Shown piece by piece: positions 1 through 8,014 of a DNA stretch of 64,000 nt. Each line of letters begins with the position of its first letter. Within the stretch, counting starts at the first letter, position 1. Location: the NCBI GenBank assembly GCA_947175605.1, contig CAMWNH010000001.1, forward strand, positions 62,001 through 126,000, read 5' to 3'. The notes below the pieces were generated by a model. It did no database searches. It was not told the DNA's origin and was given only the letters and a program-made list of their open reading frames with translations. A program made the translations under genes and the position numbers. Origin of the DNA: an uncultured Porphyromonadaceae bacterium. Lineage in GTDB: Bacteria; Bacteroidota; Bacteroidia; Bacteroidales; Muribaculaceae.

Positions 1-1
1 T

Positions 2-328
2 GACTGGTTGGCAGAGAAAGCTCTCGGCTTGCGCATTTTCGCCGATGAGGCGGGAGTGATGAATCGATCGGTGCTTGATGTTGGAGGCGAGATTATGGCC
101 GTGAGCCAGTTTACGCTCACTGCTTCGACGAAAAAGGGGCGGCGTCCAAGTTATATCCGTGCCGCCGGACCCGGAGAGGCCCGGCCGATATATGAGTATT
201 TTTGCGAGCTACTGGATCGGGCACTCCCTGCTCCGTGCGCAAGAGGAGTGTTCGGTGCGGACATGCAGATTTCATTCACAAATGACGGTCCGGTGACTAT
301 TATCATCGATTCAAGGCTCCGCGAATAG
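2..328 (+). CDS. dtd: D-aminoacyl-tRNA deacylase, 3' part
   Basis: The enzyme hydrolyses D-amino acids mischarged onto tRNA (for example D-Tyr-tRNA) in the cytoplasm. The reading frame is open from base 2 and the first codons (D-W-L-A-E-K) already match the family interior, so the true start lies before the window. Family motifs are visible: SQFTL, the KGRRPS stretch, FGADM and the C-terminal NDGPVT that forms the cross-subunit active site. About 40 N-terminal residues are missing relative to the usual 145-150. The stop at 326-328 is followed by about 240 non-coding bases. Confidence 0.93.
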   Translation, partial: DWLAEKALGLRIFADEAGVMNRSVLDVGGEIMAVSQFTLTASTKKGRRPSYIRAAGPGEARPIYEYFCELLDRALPAPCARGVFGADMQISFTNDGPVTIIIDSRLRE

Positions 329-488
329 CTGTTTCAGATTTTCTCAACAAACCCCCAAATTTCTATAAACTACTAATTAATAGTGGTTTATGTAAATGTT
401 AAGTCTCTGAGGTTTGCAAATTCACAATTTATCCGAACGGGAGGGCGTAAAATTGGCCTTCTCACAGGGATTGGGGCATTGGTTTAAG

Positions 489-520
489 TTTGCAGAAGTT
501 GAGAGTATTTTGTATCTTTG
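489..520 (+). promoter_or_regulatory. dnaX promoter (TTTG-N20-TATCTTTG)
   Basis: TTTG at 489-492 and TATCTTTG at 513-520 are separated by exactly 20 nt, matching the Bacteroidetes -33/-7 consensus. The predicted transcript start near 525 leaves a leader of about 45 nt before the dnaX ATG at 570. Confidence 0.75.
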
Positions 521-569
521 CGCGTGAGGGCAAGCATCTCACCGGACGCTTTCCTTCTCTTGGATTTTT

Positions 570-2366
570 ATGGAACAATATATAGTATCTGCGCGAAAGT
601 ACAGGCCATCGACTTTTGCTACGGTCGTGGGTCAGCAGGCGCTGACGGAAACGCTGAAGAATGCTATTGCGACCAACAAGCTGGCGCATGCATATCTTTT
701 CTGCGGATCACGTGGCGTGGGCAAAACCTCGTGTGCCCGTATCTTCGCCAAAACAATCAACTGTGAGCACCCGACTCCGGATGGCGAGGCTTGCAACGAG
801 TGCGATTCGTGCCGCCAGTTCAACGAGAACCGTTCGCTCAATATCATCGAGCTTGATGCGGCCTCCAACAACGGCGTGGACGATATTCGTACGCTCATCG
901 ACCAGGTGATGGTGCCTCCCACGCAGGGGCGCTACCGCGTGTTCATCATCGACGAGGTGCACATGCTCTCGTCGGCTGCGTTCAACGCCTTCCTCAAGAC
1001 CCTCGAAGAGCCGCCGGCGCATGCTATTTTCATTCTTGCAACGACCGAGAAGCACAAGATCATTCCCACGATTCTATCCCGCTGTCAGATCTATGACTTC
1101 AGCCGTATCACCATCTCGGATATGGTGAAACATCTTGGTATGGTGGCCGAGAAGGAGGGTGCGACTGCGGAGCCTGCCGCGCTCAATATCATTGCACGCA
1201 AGGCCGACGGCGCCATGCGCGACGCTCTGTCGATTTTCGACCAGGTGCTGGCCTCAAGCCGTGGCAACATCACCTATGCTTCGACTATCGCCAATCTGAA
1301 TGTGCTGGACAACAGCTACTACGAGCGGCTCGTGGATGCCTTCCGTAAGCAGGACGTGTCAGGTGTGCTGCTGATCTACAAGGAAGTGCGCGACAAGGGC
1401 TTCGATTCACTTTTCTTCATAAACGGGCTGGCGCAGTATCTGCGCGACCTGATGGTGGCCTCGGATCCTTCGACCATCGTGCTCCTTGACGCAGCCGACG
1501 AAGTAAAGAAAGCAATGGCTGAACGTGCCCGTGAGCTCAAGCCCGATTTTCTATATCGGGCTATGGACCTGTGCAACGATGCCGATTTCAATTATCGCAC
1601 AGCCTCGAACAAGCAATTGCTCATCGAATTGACACTGATCAAACTGTGCCAACGATTGAGCCCCTCGACCAAGCGTAGCGGACACGTCGGGGGGCATCTG
1701 AAGCCTCTGCCCGCGCCTGATGCCGACCCCCTCGGCCTCGGGGCTCCGGAGGCGTCCGCACCCAAAACCAATGCGGCGATAACACCCGCCGGGCCGCCAC
1801 AGCGCCCGGCGCCCGCTGTGAGCACCGCTCCGCGCGAACCGGTGAATTTGCCGCCTCCCGTGCGCCACAGGCCGCGCACCACCGCCGTGCAGATAGAAAC
1901 CCCGGCGGCCGAGCCGCAAGCGAATTACGGGCCTGCAAATAGCGTCGGATCCACGCAGACACGCGACAATGCCCCGGCGGCTGCCGCAGAAGCGCAGGTA
2001 ATGGCGGCACGATACAGCGATGCGGCATTCCGCGATGCATGGAGCAGATTCATCGAAGCGCATGCTTCCGCCCGCATCCTTACAAGTGCGATGTCTACAG
2101 CAAAACTTGAGCGGGGAGCTGACGAGAAATGGGATGTGACCGTAGACGGCGAGCTCGCTGCCCAGGCTATCCGCGAGGGAATGCCCGAAATTCTGGAGTA
2201 TCTGCAGACCGTGCTCGCCAATTCATCCGTGTCGCTCAACCTGATTGTAAACGGCGGCGAGGAGTCTCCGCAAATGTGGACGGACAGTCAGGTGCTGAGC
2301 CATTGGATGGAGACACAGCCCGAAGTGGCGGAAGTTATTGAAAAATATAAATTAAGACTGTTATGA
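570..2366 (+). CDS. dnaX: DNA polymerase III subunit gamma/tau
   Basis: Clamp-loader ATPase that loads the sliding clamp and holds the replisome together. Residues 1-220 form the AAA+ module: Walker A GSRGVGKTS near residue 47, zinc-binding cysteines in the C-x8-C-x2-C-x2-C stretch just after it, Walker B IIDEVHML and the SRC sensor. Residues from about 370 to 480 are a proline/alanine-rich linker, followed by a tau-like C-terminal domain. I saw no A-rich slippery heptamer, so a separate gamma product by frameshifting is not evident. It overlaps proB by 4 nt (ATGA). Length 598 aa is normal for the phylum. Confidence 0.96.
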   Translation: MEQYIVSARKYRPSTFATVVGQQALTETLKNAIATNKLAHAYLFCGSRGVGKTSCARIFAKTINCEHPTPDGEACNECDSCRQFNENRSLNIIELDAASNNGVDDIRTLIDQVMVPPTQGRYRVFIIDEVHMLSSAAFNAFLKTLEEPPAHAIFILATTEKHKIIPTILSRCQIYDFSRITISDMVKHLGMVAEKEGATAEPAALNIIARKADGAMRDALSIFDQVLASSRGNITYASTIANLNVLDNSYYERLVDAFRKQDVSGVLLIYKEVRDKGFDSLFFINGLAQYLRDLMVASDPSTIVLLDAADEVKKAMAERARELKPDFLYRAMDLCNDADFNYRTASNKQLLIELTLIKLCQRLSPSTKRSGHVGGHLKPLPAPDADPLGLGAPEASAPKTNAAITPAGPPQRPAPAVSTAPREPVNLPPPVRHRPRTTAVQIETPAAEPQANYGPANSVGSTQTRDNAPAAAAEAQVMAARYSDAAFRDAWSRFIEAHASARILTSAMSTAKLERGADEKWDVTVDGELAAQAIREGMPEILEYLQTVLANSSVSLNLIVNGGEESPQMWTDSQVLSHWMETQPEVAEVIEKYKLRLL

Positions 2367-3496
2367 GCAATACAGGAGGCGGCATATTCGAGAAGCGTCC
2401 CGAACGCGTGGTGGTGAAAGTTGGAAGCAATGTGCTGACAAGGCCTGACGGCTCGCTGGACGTCACGCGCATGAGTGCGATTGTCGATCAGCTTGCGGCT
2501 CTCCATTCCGCAGGCCTGGAAATCGTGCTTGTTTCCTCGGGAGCCGTGGCAAGCGGTCGCGGCGAATTCAGACGGCGTGGCCTTGCGCCGGCCGATCTGG
2601 ATCAGGTGTCCGCGCGCCAGCTTTTCAGTGCCGTGGGACAGGCCAGGCTCATCAACAGATACTACGAATTTTTCCGCGATCATTCGATAATATGCGGCCA
2701 GATTCTGGCTACGAAAGAAAATCTGGCCACCCGGCGCCACTATCTGAATCAGAAGCACTGCATGGGCGTTATGCTCGGTGCGCGCATAATACCTGTGGTC
2801 AATGAGAACGACACCGTGTCCGTGACCGAACTTATGTTCACGGACAACGACGAACTGTCGGGCCTCATAGCCTCGATGATGGATGCCGATGCACTCATCA
2901 TCCTTAGCAATATCGATGGTCTCTACACCTGTGATCCCGCTCTGCCGGAGGCGCGTCTTATCAGGCGCGTGGGCCGTGGAGAAGATGCGGCCGGAGGGAT
3001 CAGCGACCGTCGTTCGTCGCTCGGACGGGGTGGCATGGCTACAAAATATCGTATTGCCGGACGCGTGGCCGATGAAGGCATCGCCGTGGTAATAGCAAAC
3101 GGCACACGCGACCATATCCTCACCGATCTGCTCGGACTCACGCCCGGCGATGCGCCCTGCACGCTGTTCGAGCCGGCGCCGCGCGAGGCCTCGAGCCTCA
3201 AGCGTTGGATAGCTCATGGCGAAAGTTTCGCCAAGGGTTCCGTCACCGTGAATCAGGGAGCCGCGGAAGCACTGCTGCGCGGAGGTGCGAGCCTCCTGCC
3301 TGTGGGCGTGACGGATGTGGAGGGCGCATTCGAGGCCGGAGACATCATTACGGTGGTGACGGAAGATGGGCGGGTCATAGCCTGCGGACGCGCAGCCATT
3401 GGAGCTGCTGCCGCTGAAAGGGCTCTGGGACGCAAGCGCAACGGCTCGCCCCTGATTCATGCCGATTATCTGTACGTCTACGACAACGGCGAATGA
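2363..3496 (+). CDS. proB: Glutamate 5-kinase
   Basis: First step of proline synthesis: phosphorylates L-glutamate to gamma-glutamyl phosphate. The amino-acid-kinase domain (residues about 12-265) carries VKVGSN, the NENDTVS substrate loop and the IDGLYT motif. A C-terminal PUA domain (about 285-370) is present, as in the long form of the enzyme (E. coli ProB is 367 aa, here 377). The start overlaps the dnaX stop by 4 nt, implying translational coupling; proA follows 76 nt downstream. A perfect hairpin spans the stop codon. Confidence 0.96.
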   Translation: MSNTGGGIFEKRPERVVVKVGSNVLTRPDGSLDVTRMSAIVDQLAALHSAGLEIVLVSSGAVASGRGEFRRRGLAPADLDQVSARQLFSAVGQARLINRYYEFFRDHSIICGQILATKENLATRRHYLNQKHCMGVMLGARIIPVVNENDTVSVTELMFTDNDELSGLIASMMDADALIILSNIDGLYTCDPALPEARLIRRVGRGEDAAGGISDRRSSLGRGGMATKYRIAGRVADEGIAVVIANGTRDHILTDLLGLTPGDAPCTLFEPAPREASSLKRWIAHGESFAKGSVTVNQGAAEALLRGGASLLPVGVTDVEGAFEAGDIITVVTEDGRVIACGRAAIGAAAAERALGRKRNGSPLIHADYLYVYDNGE

Positions 3497-3554
3497 ACCG
3501 TTGTCAGTCCAAGAGTGTTTTCATTTATATTGTTTATCGCGTCCGAGTGGACGC
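3482..3554 (+). other. Two perfect hairpins in the proB-proA gap
   Basis: GACAACGG at 3482-3489 pairs with CCGTTGTC at 3498-3505, enclosing the proB stop codon. A second hairpin pairs GCGTCC at 3539-3544 with GGACGC at 3549-3554 around a GAGT loop, 18 nt before the proA start. Both could form in the same mRNA. They may tune relative expression of the two enzymes or mark an RNA processing site; no long U-run follows, so full termination is unlikely. Confidence 0.4.
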
Positions 3555-3572
3555 CTTTATACGTTTCTGACT

Positions 3573-4886
3573 ATGAATCAAGATAATCACACTACAGAAC
3601 ATGTATATGATTTTGTGAATTCGCGCCTGGCGGCCGAAAAGCTTTCGGAGCTCTCCGACTCTGCAAATGCTGCAACACTATTGGCTGTGGCCGACGCCGT
3701 GGAGAGTCGGGCTGACGAACTTCTGCAGGCTAATGTCGCCGACCTTCAGCGCATGGACTCCTCCGATCCCAAGTACGACCGACTGCTGCTCACCCCCGAT
3801 CGTATAGCCTCAATCGCGGAAGGAATGCGTGCCGTAGCCGCCCTCCCGTCACCCGTCGGTGTTGAGCTTGAGCGCCGCCAGCGCCCCAACGGCATGCTGA
3901 TCCGTAAGGTCACGGCTCCGTTCGGCGTTATAGGCGTGATATATGAGGCTCGCCCCAATGTGAGCTTCGACGTGTTTGCGCTCTGCTTCCGTTCCGGCTC
4001 GGCCGTTGTACTCAAGGGGGGGCATCAGGCTTCTGAAACCAATGCCAAGGCGGTGGAAATCATTCGTAGCGTGCTTTCGGAGCGCGGAGTGGATCCGGAT
4101 GTCGTGCACCTGATGCCCGATGGCCACGAGGCAACGGCAGCTATGTTGCAGGCCCGTGGATTTATAGACCTTATCATTCCCCGCGGAGGCCGCGGCCTCA
4201 TTGATTTCGTACGCGAGAATTCACGCGTGCCTGTCATCGAGACCGGTGCCGGTGTATGTCACACCTACTTCCACTACTCCGGCGATATAGCCACGGGCTC
4301 CTCCATCATACTGAATGCCAAGACACGCCGCGTGAGCGTGTGCAACGCGCTCGACACACTCGTCCTCGACCGGAGCCGTCTGGATGTGCTCCCCGCGCTG
4401 TGCTATGCCCTGGCCGATAAGAAGGTTGAGATTTATGCAGACGAAGAAGCCTACGCGGCTCTCGAAGGCGCATATCCATACCTGCGCAGGGCCACGGATG
4501 AAGACTTCGGCCGCGAGTGGCTCGACTACAAGATGAGCATTCGCACCGTTGAGAATTTCGACGAAGCTATCGACTTCATCAATGCTCACGGATCGCGCCA
4601 CAGCGAGTGTATCGTGGCAGAAAATAAACAGGCGGTGGACGAATTTCAGCGTCGCGTGGACGCAGCCTGCGTCTATGCCAACGTATCCACGGCCTTTACC
4701 GACGGCGGCGAATTCGGTCTCGGAGCCGAAATCGGCATCTCCACGCAGAAGCTCCATGCCCGCGGCCCCATGGGATTAGCCGAAATCGTCACGTATAAGT
4801 ACCTTATCAGCGGTGCCGGACAGATACGACCGGGCACTGTATCACAGCCACAAAGCGTGCAGACTCGAAAAAATTCGGAGAAATAA
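3573..4886 (+). CDS. proA: Gamma-glutamyl phosphate reductase
   Basis: Second step of proline synthesis: NADPH-dependent reduction of gamma-glutamyl phosphate to the semialdehyde. Aldehyde-dehydrogenase fold; the nucleophilic cysteine is in the SVCNALDTL motif, and IYEARPNV and the EFGLGAEIGIST stretch are diagnostic. The open frame extends upstream to 3459 inside proB, but the ATG at 3573 (M-N-Q-D-N-H) gives a 437-residue protein close to the family length (about 417) and avoids overlap. It sits in the dnaX-proB-proA operon; proC is not in the window. Confidence 0.95.
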   Translation: MNQDNHTTEHVYDFVNSRLAAEKLSELSDSANAATLLAVADAVESRADELLQANVADLQRMDSSDPKYDRLLLTPDRIASIAEGMRAVAALPSPVGVELERRQRPNGMLIRKVTAPFGVIGVIYEARPNVSFDVFALCFRSGSAVVLKGGHQASETNAKAVEIIRSVLSERGVDPDVVHLMPDGHEATAAMLQARGFIDLIIPRGGRGLIDFVRENSRVPVIETGAGVCHTYFHYSGDIATGSSIILNAKTRRVSVCNALDTLVLDRSRLDVLPALCYALADKKVEIYADEEAYAALEGAYPYLRRATDEDFGREWLDYKMSIRTVENFDEAIDFINAHGSRHSECIVAENKQAVDEFQRRVDAACVYANVSTAFTDGGEFGLGAEIGISTQKLHARGPMGLAEIVTYKYLISGAGQIRPGTVSQPQSVQTRKNSEK

Positions 4887-4916
4887 TTGAAATATCAAAA
4901 AAAGTTTGTAACTTTG
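4886..4916 (+). promoter_or_regulatory. Putative tRNA-Pro promoter
   Basis: TAACTTTG at 4909-4916 is a good -7 box; ATTG at 4886-4889, 19 nt upstream, is a 3-of-4 match to the -33 box. It lies directly after the proA stop and about 30 nt before the mature tRNA. Confidence 0.6.
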
Positions 4917-4946
4917 CACCTGCATTCGGCCACCGAATAGCCAACT

Positions 4947-5019
4947 CGGGGTGTAGCACAGTTGGCAGCGCGCCACGTTCGGGACGTGGAGGTCGGAAGT
5001 TCGAGTCTTCTCACCCCGA
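4947..5019 (+). tRNA. tRNA-Pro (anticodon CGG)
   Basis: Complete cloverleaf of 73 nt. The acceptor stem CGGGGTG pairs with CACCCCG, the discriminator base is A, and the anticodon stem CCACG/CGTGG encloses the loop TTCGGGA (anticodon CGG). The T arm carries TTCGAGT. The 3' CCA is not encoded. Confidence 0.95.
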
Positions 5020-5028
5020 CAAAACAGG

Positions 5029-5068
5029 ACAACCTTTCAGACCGCTCGGCCTGTGAGGTTGTTTTTAT
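5029..5068 (+). terminator. Rho-independent terminator after tRNA-Pro
   Basis: ACAACCT at 5029-5035 pairs with AGGTTGT at 5056-5062 and is followed directly by a T-rich run. It closes the tRNA-Pro transcript. Confidence 0.75.
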
Positions 5069-5167
5069 TTATTTCCGGGAAGAATTGAATGAAACCCGCC
5101 AACTGATTTAGGGTTATGGAAATAGAAGATACGAATGATGCAATTAAACGAGATATAATATTGATAT

Positions 5168-5461
5168 ATGAACACAATTCATGTTTTAAAACTGGAAGCG
5201 ACAGGCACATTCCACTGCAAAATGGAGGACGGATCTTTTTACGCTCCTTCAAAAATAATAGAAAAGGGGACACAAATATCTATTAATGTCCCTAAGGCTA
5301 TTACCAAAACAACTATCTTTAGCCTACCGGATAAATCTAAATATATTGACGATATTATCTCCCAGTTCCACGAAAATAAACTAATGATTTCCAAAAATCA
5401 ATTAGCGTCGGGCTACTGGAAGGTAATAGAAGATCTTGACAACACTGACAGTTCTAAGTAA
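5168..5461 (+). CDS. Small hypothetical protein, AT-rich, 97 aa
   Basis: I do not recognise the family. The predicted protein is soluble with no signal peptide or membrane segment; it has a hydrophobic/charged pattern (K-x-E-x-T-G-T-F, I-I-E-K-G-T-Q-I) suggesting a small beta-rich fold. Base composition is far more AT-rich than the flanking genes, which suggests acquisition next to the tRNA-Pro gene. A second frame from an ATG at 5116 to a stop at 5284-5286 (56 codons) overlaps its 5' half, so the coding frame is not certain. The longer frame is preferred on length alone. Confidence 0.5.
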   Translation: MNTIHVLKLEATGTFHCKMEDGSFYAPSKIIEKGTQISINVPKAITKTTIFSLPDKSKYIDDIISQFHENKLMISKNQLASGYWKVIEDLDNTDSSK

Positions 5462-5572
5462 GCTCTGAAAAAGTTGTTTCTCGCACCGCAAAAGGATTGA
5501 AAAAATAGTTGTATTTTTTTATATTTCAGGGTTTTTATCTTTCGTTGTCTGTCGGGGTGGGGGATTTGTGTG

Positions 5573-5580
5573 TATTTTTG
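5573..5580 (+). promoter_or_regulatory. Putative -7 box TATTTTTG
   Basis: Matches TAnnTTTG and lies 23 nt before the ATG at 5604. The upstream -33 element is poor (GTTG about 25 nt away), so confidence is moderate. Confidence 0.45.
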
Positions 5581-5603
5581 CGGCATAATTCTAATCCTCT
5601 GTT

Positions 5604-6896
5604 ATGCCTGTGTTTCGTTTTGTCGCTTTGTTTTTGTCTGCCTTGTGTGGTGTCGTGGCCTGGGGGCGCTCGGTGGTGGTGGCGGATGCGGAGACTCACG
5701 AGCCTCTGCCGGGGGCTTCGATTTTCGACTGCCGCGGGCGAGCCCTGGGCGTGAGCAATCAGCGGGGGCGTTCGCCACTGGTGGATGAGGCTGATTTCCC
5801 GCTTACGGTGCGATATATCGGCTACCGGGAGCGCAGGGAGGCGCGCCCCGGGGTGGATACTATTTTCCTGACGGCTACCGTGGCGGAGCTGCCGGAGCTG
5901 GTGATCGAATCGCGCCGCCAGCGCGTACTGCACATTCTGGGATATGTGCGCGAATATTCCACGCTGGCCACTTACGGCGACACTGTGTCGCTTTTCCGCG
6001 AGAAGATGGTGGACTATATGATTCCTACGGATGCGAAAAGCAAGTTCCGGGGCTGGACGAGCCCGCGGGTGCTGGCAAGCAAGTCGTACTACCGCTTCAC
6101 CAACTCGGCGGGGCTGGACAGCGTGAGCTCCGAGAGCTACAATCATTTTTCGTGGTCGGACTGGGTTGGGGTGGTGCGCGAGGCTGCTATTCCGCCACGG
6201 CTGCGTGCCGCGGAGGCGGCCTCCGATACTGTTCACGGCAAGTACAGCGCGGCGGAGATCTGGACGCGCACGCCCGAGCGCATTGCCGTGGAGGTGGATG
6301 TGTTGGCGGACACGGCGGCCTGGCGATGGGTGCCGAATCTGGCGGGCCTCTTCCGTCGCGATCTGGATTTCGACAGCTTCCGTCTGCATCTCAATTACGA
6401 AAGTCTGCCGGGTGCAACGCTCTCGGCCGAAGACATCAGCGGCTATTCGTTCAATATCGAATCCCGGGGCCGCGGCCATGATATATTTTGTTTCCATCGC
6501 GATGACGAGCCATATTTCGTGAATACATACGCTGAGGTGCACGTGCTCGACAAGGAATATATCACGCCCGCCGAGGCGCGCCGCTGGCAGAGCCGCAAGC
6601 TGCAGGAGATGGAGCTCGACATCCTCCGCCCGGCGGATATGGAAGCACTCGACCCGGCCGTGGAGGAGCTTATAGCGCGTGTCGAGGGCATCGACCGCGA
6701 GGCCGTGCGACTCGCCCGCGTTCCTGACGCGCGCCTGGGTGGCATAGACCTCTACGCCCGTAACCGCAATTTCAATATCGGCGTCCGCGCCCTGAATATG
6801 CTCAAGTATCTCACGGGCATTTCGGCTATCGCCAGCCGTAGGAACGACAACCGCACGTGGCGCGAATTCCGCGGCCGCGTGCGCAAAATCAGATAG
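5604..6896 (+). CDS. Secreted protein with carboxypeptidase-regulatory-like N-terminal domain
   Basis: Exported protein of 430 aa. Residues 1-22 are a signal peptide. Residues about 24-100 form a CarboxypepD_reg-like beta-sandwich (DAETHEPLPGASIF, the D-R-G turn, V-R-Y-I-G-Y), the module that usually precedes TonB receptor barrels. Here no plug or barrel follows; the remaining 320 residues are a mixed alpha/beta region that I do not recognise by function. It is probably periplasmic or outer-membrane associated. It stands alone: a -7-like box lies upstream and the nadA promoter follows within 50 nt. Confidence 0.75.
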   Translation: MPVFRFVALFLSALCGVVAWGRSVVVADAETHEPLPGASIFDCRGRALGVSNQRGRSPLVDEADFPLTVRYIGYRERREARPGVDTIFLTATVAELPELVIESRRQRVLHILGYVREYSTLATYGDTVSLFREKMVDYMIPTDAKSKFRGWTSPRVLASKSYYRFTNSAGLDSVSSESYNHFSWSDWVGVVREAAIPPRLRAAEAASDTVHGKYSAAEIWTRTPERIAVEVDVLADTAAWRWVPNLAGLFRRDLDFDSFRLHLNYESLPGATLSAEDISGYSFNIESRGRGHDIFCFHRDDEPYFVNTYAEVHVLDKEYITPAEARRWQSRKLQEMELDILRPADMEALDPAVEELIARVEGIDREAVRLARVPDARLGGIDLYARNRNFNIGVRALNMLKYLTGISAIASRRNDNRTWREFRGRVRKIR

Positions 6897-6910
6897 CTCC
6901 GCGGGCAGTG

Positions 6911-6942
6911 CTTGTCGGTTTGAAGGATAATTTGTACCTTTG
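6911..6942 (+). promoter_or_regulatory. nadA promoter
   Basis: TACCTTTG at 6935-6942 is a strong -7 box; CTTG at 6911-6914, 20 nt upstream, is a 3-of-4 -33 box. Leader to the nadA ATG at 6990 is about 43 nt. Confidence 0.65.
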
Positions 6943-6989
6943 TAGGTTAGAATCCACAATTATCGTTTAACCTGACTTGACAGAGCTTT

Positions 6990-7970
6990 ATGAGCAGTGA
7001 AAAGTGCGGGCGCGAGTCCCGCGAAGCGTTGATAGAGGAAATTCGCCGTCTGAAGAAGGAGAAGGGGGCCGTGGTGCTCGCTCACTACTACACCGAGGGC
7101 GATGTGCAGGACCTGGCGGACATCATAGGCGATTCGCTGGCGCTGGCGCGCAAGGCTGCCGAGCTGGGTCCGGAGGTCAAGACGGTAGTGATGTGCGGCG
7201 TACACTTCATGGGCGAGACCGTGAAGGTGCTCTGCCCCGACAAGACTGTCCTCATGCCCGACCTCTCGGCCGGCTGCTCGCTGGCCGACAGCTGTCCCGC
7301 CGACGAGTTTGAGGCCTTCATCAAGGCTCATCCGGGCTATACGGTCATTTCGTATGTCAATACCTCGCTGGGCGTCAAGGCCCTGAGTGATGTGCTCGTA
7401 ACGTCGGGCAACGCTCGCAAGGTGGTGGATTCCTTCCCCAAGGACGAGAAGATAATCTTCGGTCCCGACCGCAATCTGGGAGCCTACCTCAACGCCGAGC
7501 TGGGCCGCGACATGCTGCTGTGGGATGGCGCCTGCCATGTGCACGAGCGCTTCTCGGCCGAGGGCATACGCGCCCTCAAGGCCCTGCACCCCGATGCGCC
7601 CGTATTGGTGCATCCCGAGTGCAAGAGGCCTGTCGTACTGCTGGCCGATAAGGTTGGTTCCACGGCTGCACTGCTCGATTTCGCGCGCAAGTCGGATGCC
7701 CGCAAATTCATCGTGGCCACGGAAAGCGGCATTCTCCACGAGATGCGCAAGTCCTGTCCAGAAAAAGAATTCATCGCCGCGCCCCCGGCCACGGGCGAGG
7801 GCGGCGAAGGCGCGCCCGGCTGCGGATGCAACGACTGCGCTTACATGAAACTGAACACCCTGCGCGCCCTGCGCAACTGTCTCCGCGACGGCCGTCCGCA
7901 AATCGAGATCGATCCCGAACTGGCCCGGGGCGCACTCCGCTCCATCGACAGGATGCTGGCGCTTTCCTAA
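6990..7970 (+). CDS. nadA: Quinolinate synthase
   Basis: Condenses iminoaspartate (from NadB) with dihydroxyacetone phosphate to quinolinate, the entry to NAD. It carries a 4Fe-4S cluster held by three cysteines, here most likely those in [15 protein letters not shown] and the C-terminal [14 protein letters not shown]. Also visible are the [14 protein letters not shown] motif and the phosphate-binding PDRNLGAYL. Length 326 aa is typical. Its partner nadB lies about 24 kb away on the opposite strand, so the two are not co-transcribed. Confidence 0.96.
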   Translation: MSSEKCGRESREALIEEIRRLKKEKGAVVLAHYYTEGDVQDLADIIGDSLALARKAAELGPEVKTVVMCGVHFMGETVKVLCPDKTVLMPDLSAGCSLADSCPADEFEAFIKAHPGYTVISYVNTSLGVKALSDVLVTSGNARKVVDSFPKDEKIIFGPDRNLGAYLNAELGRDMLLWDGACHVHERFSAEGIRALKALHPDAPVLVHPECKRPVVLLADKVGSTAALLDFARKSDARKFIVATESGILHEMRKSCPEKEFIAAPPATGEGGEGAPGCGCNDCAYMKLNTLRALRNCLRDGRPQIEIDPELARGALRSIDRMLALS

Positions 7971-8014
7971 GCTTCAGGCATCGTCCGCAAAATCTGATAA
8001 AATCATCATTCACA

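Noticed and set aside
570-2366. Programmed frameshift in dnaX giving a gamma subunit
   Set aside because: No A6G-like slippery heptamer with a following hairpin was found in the linker region.
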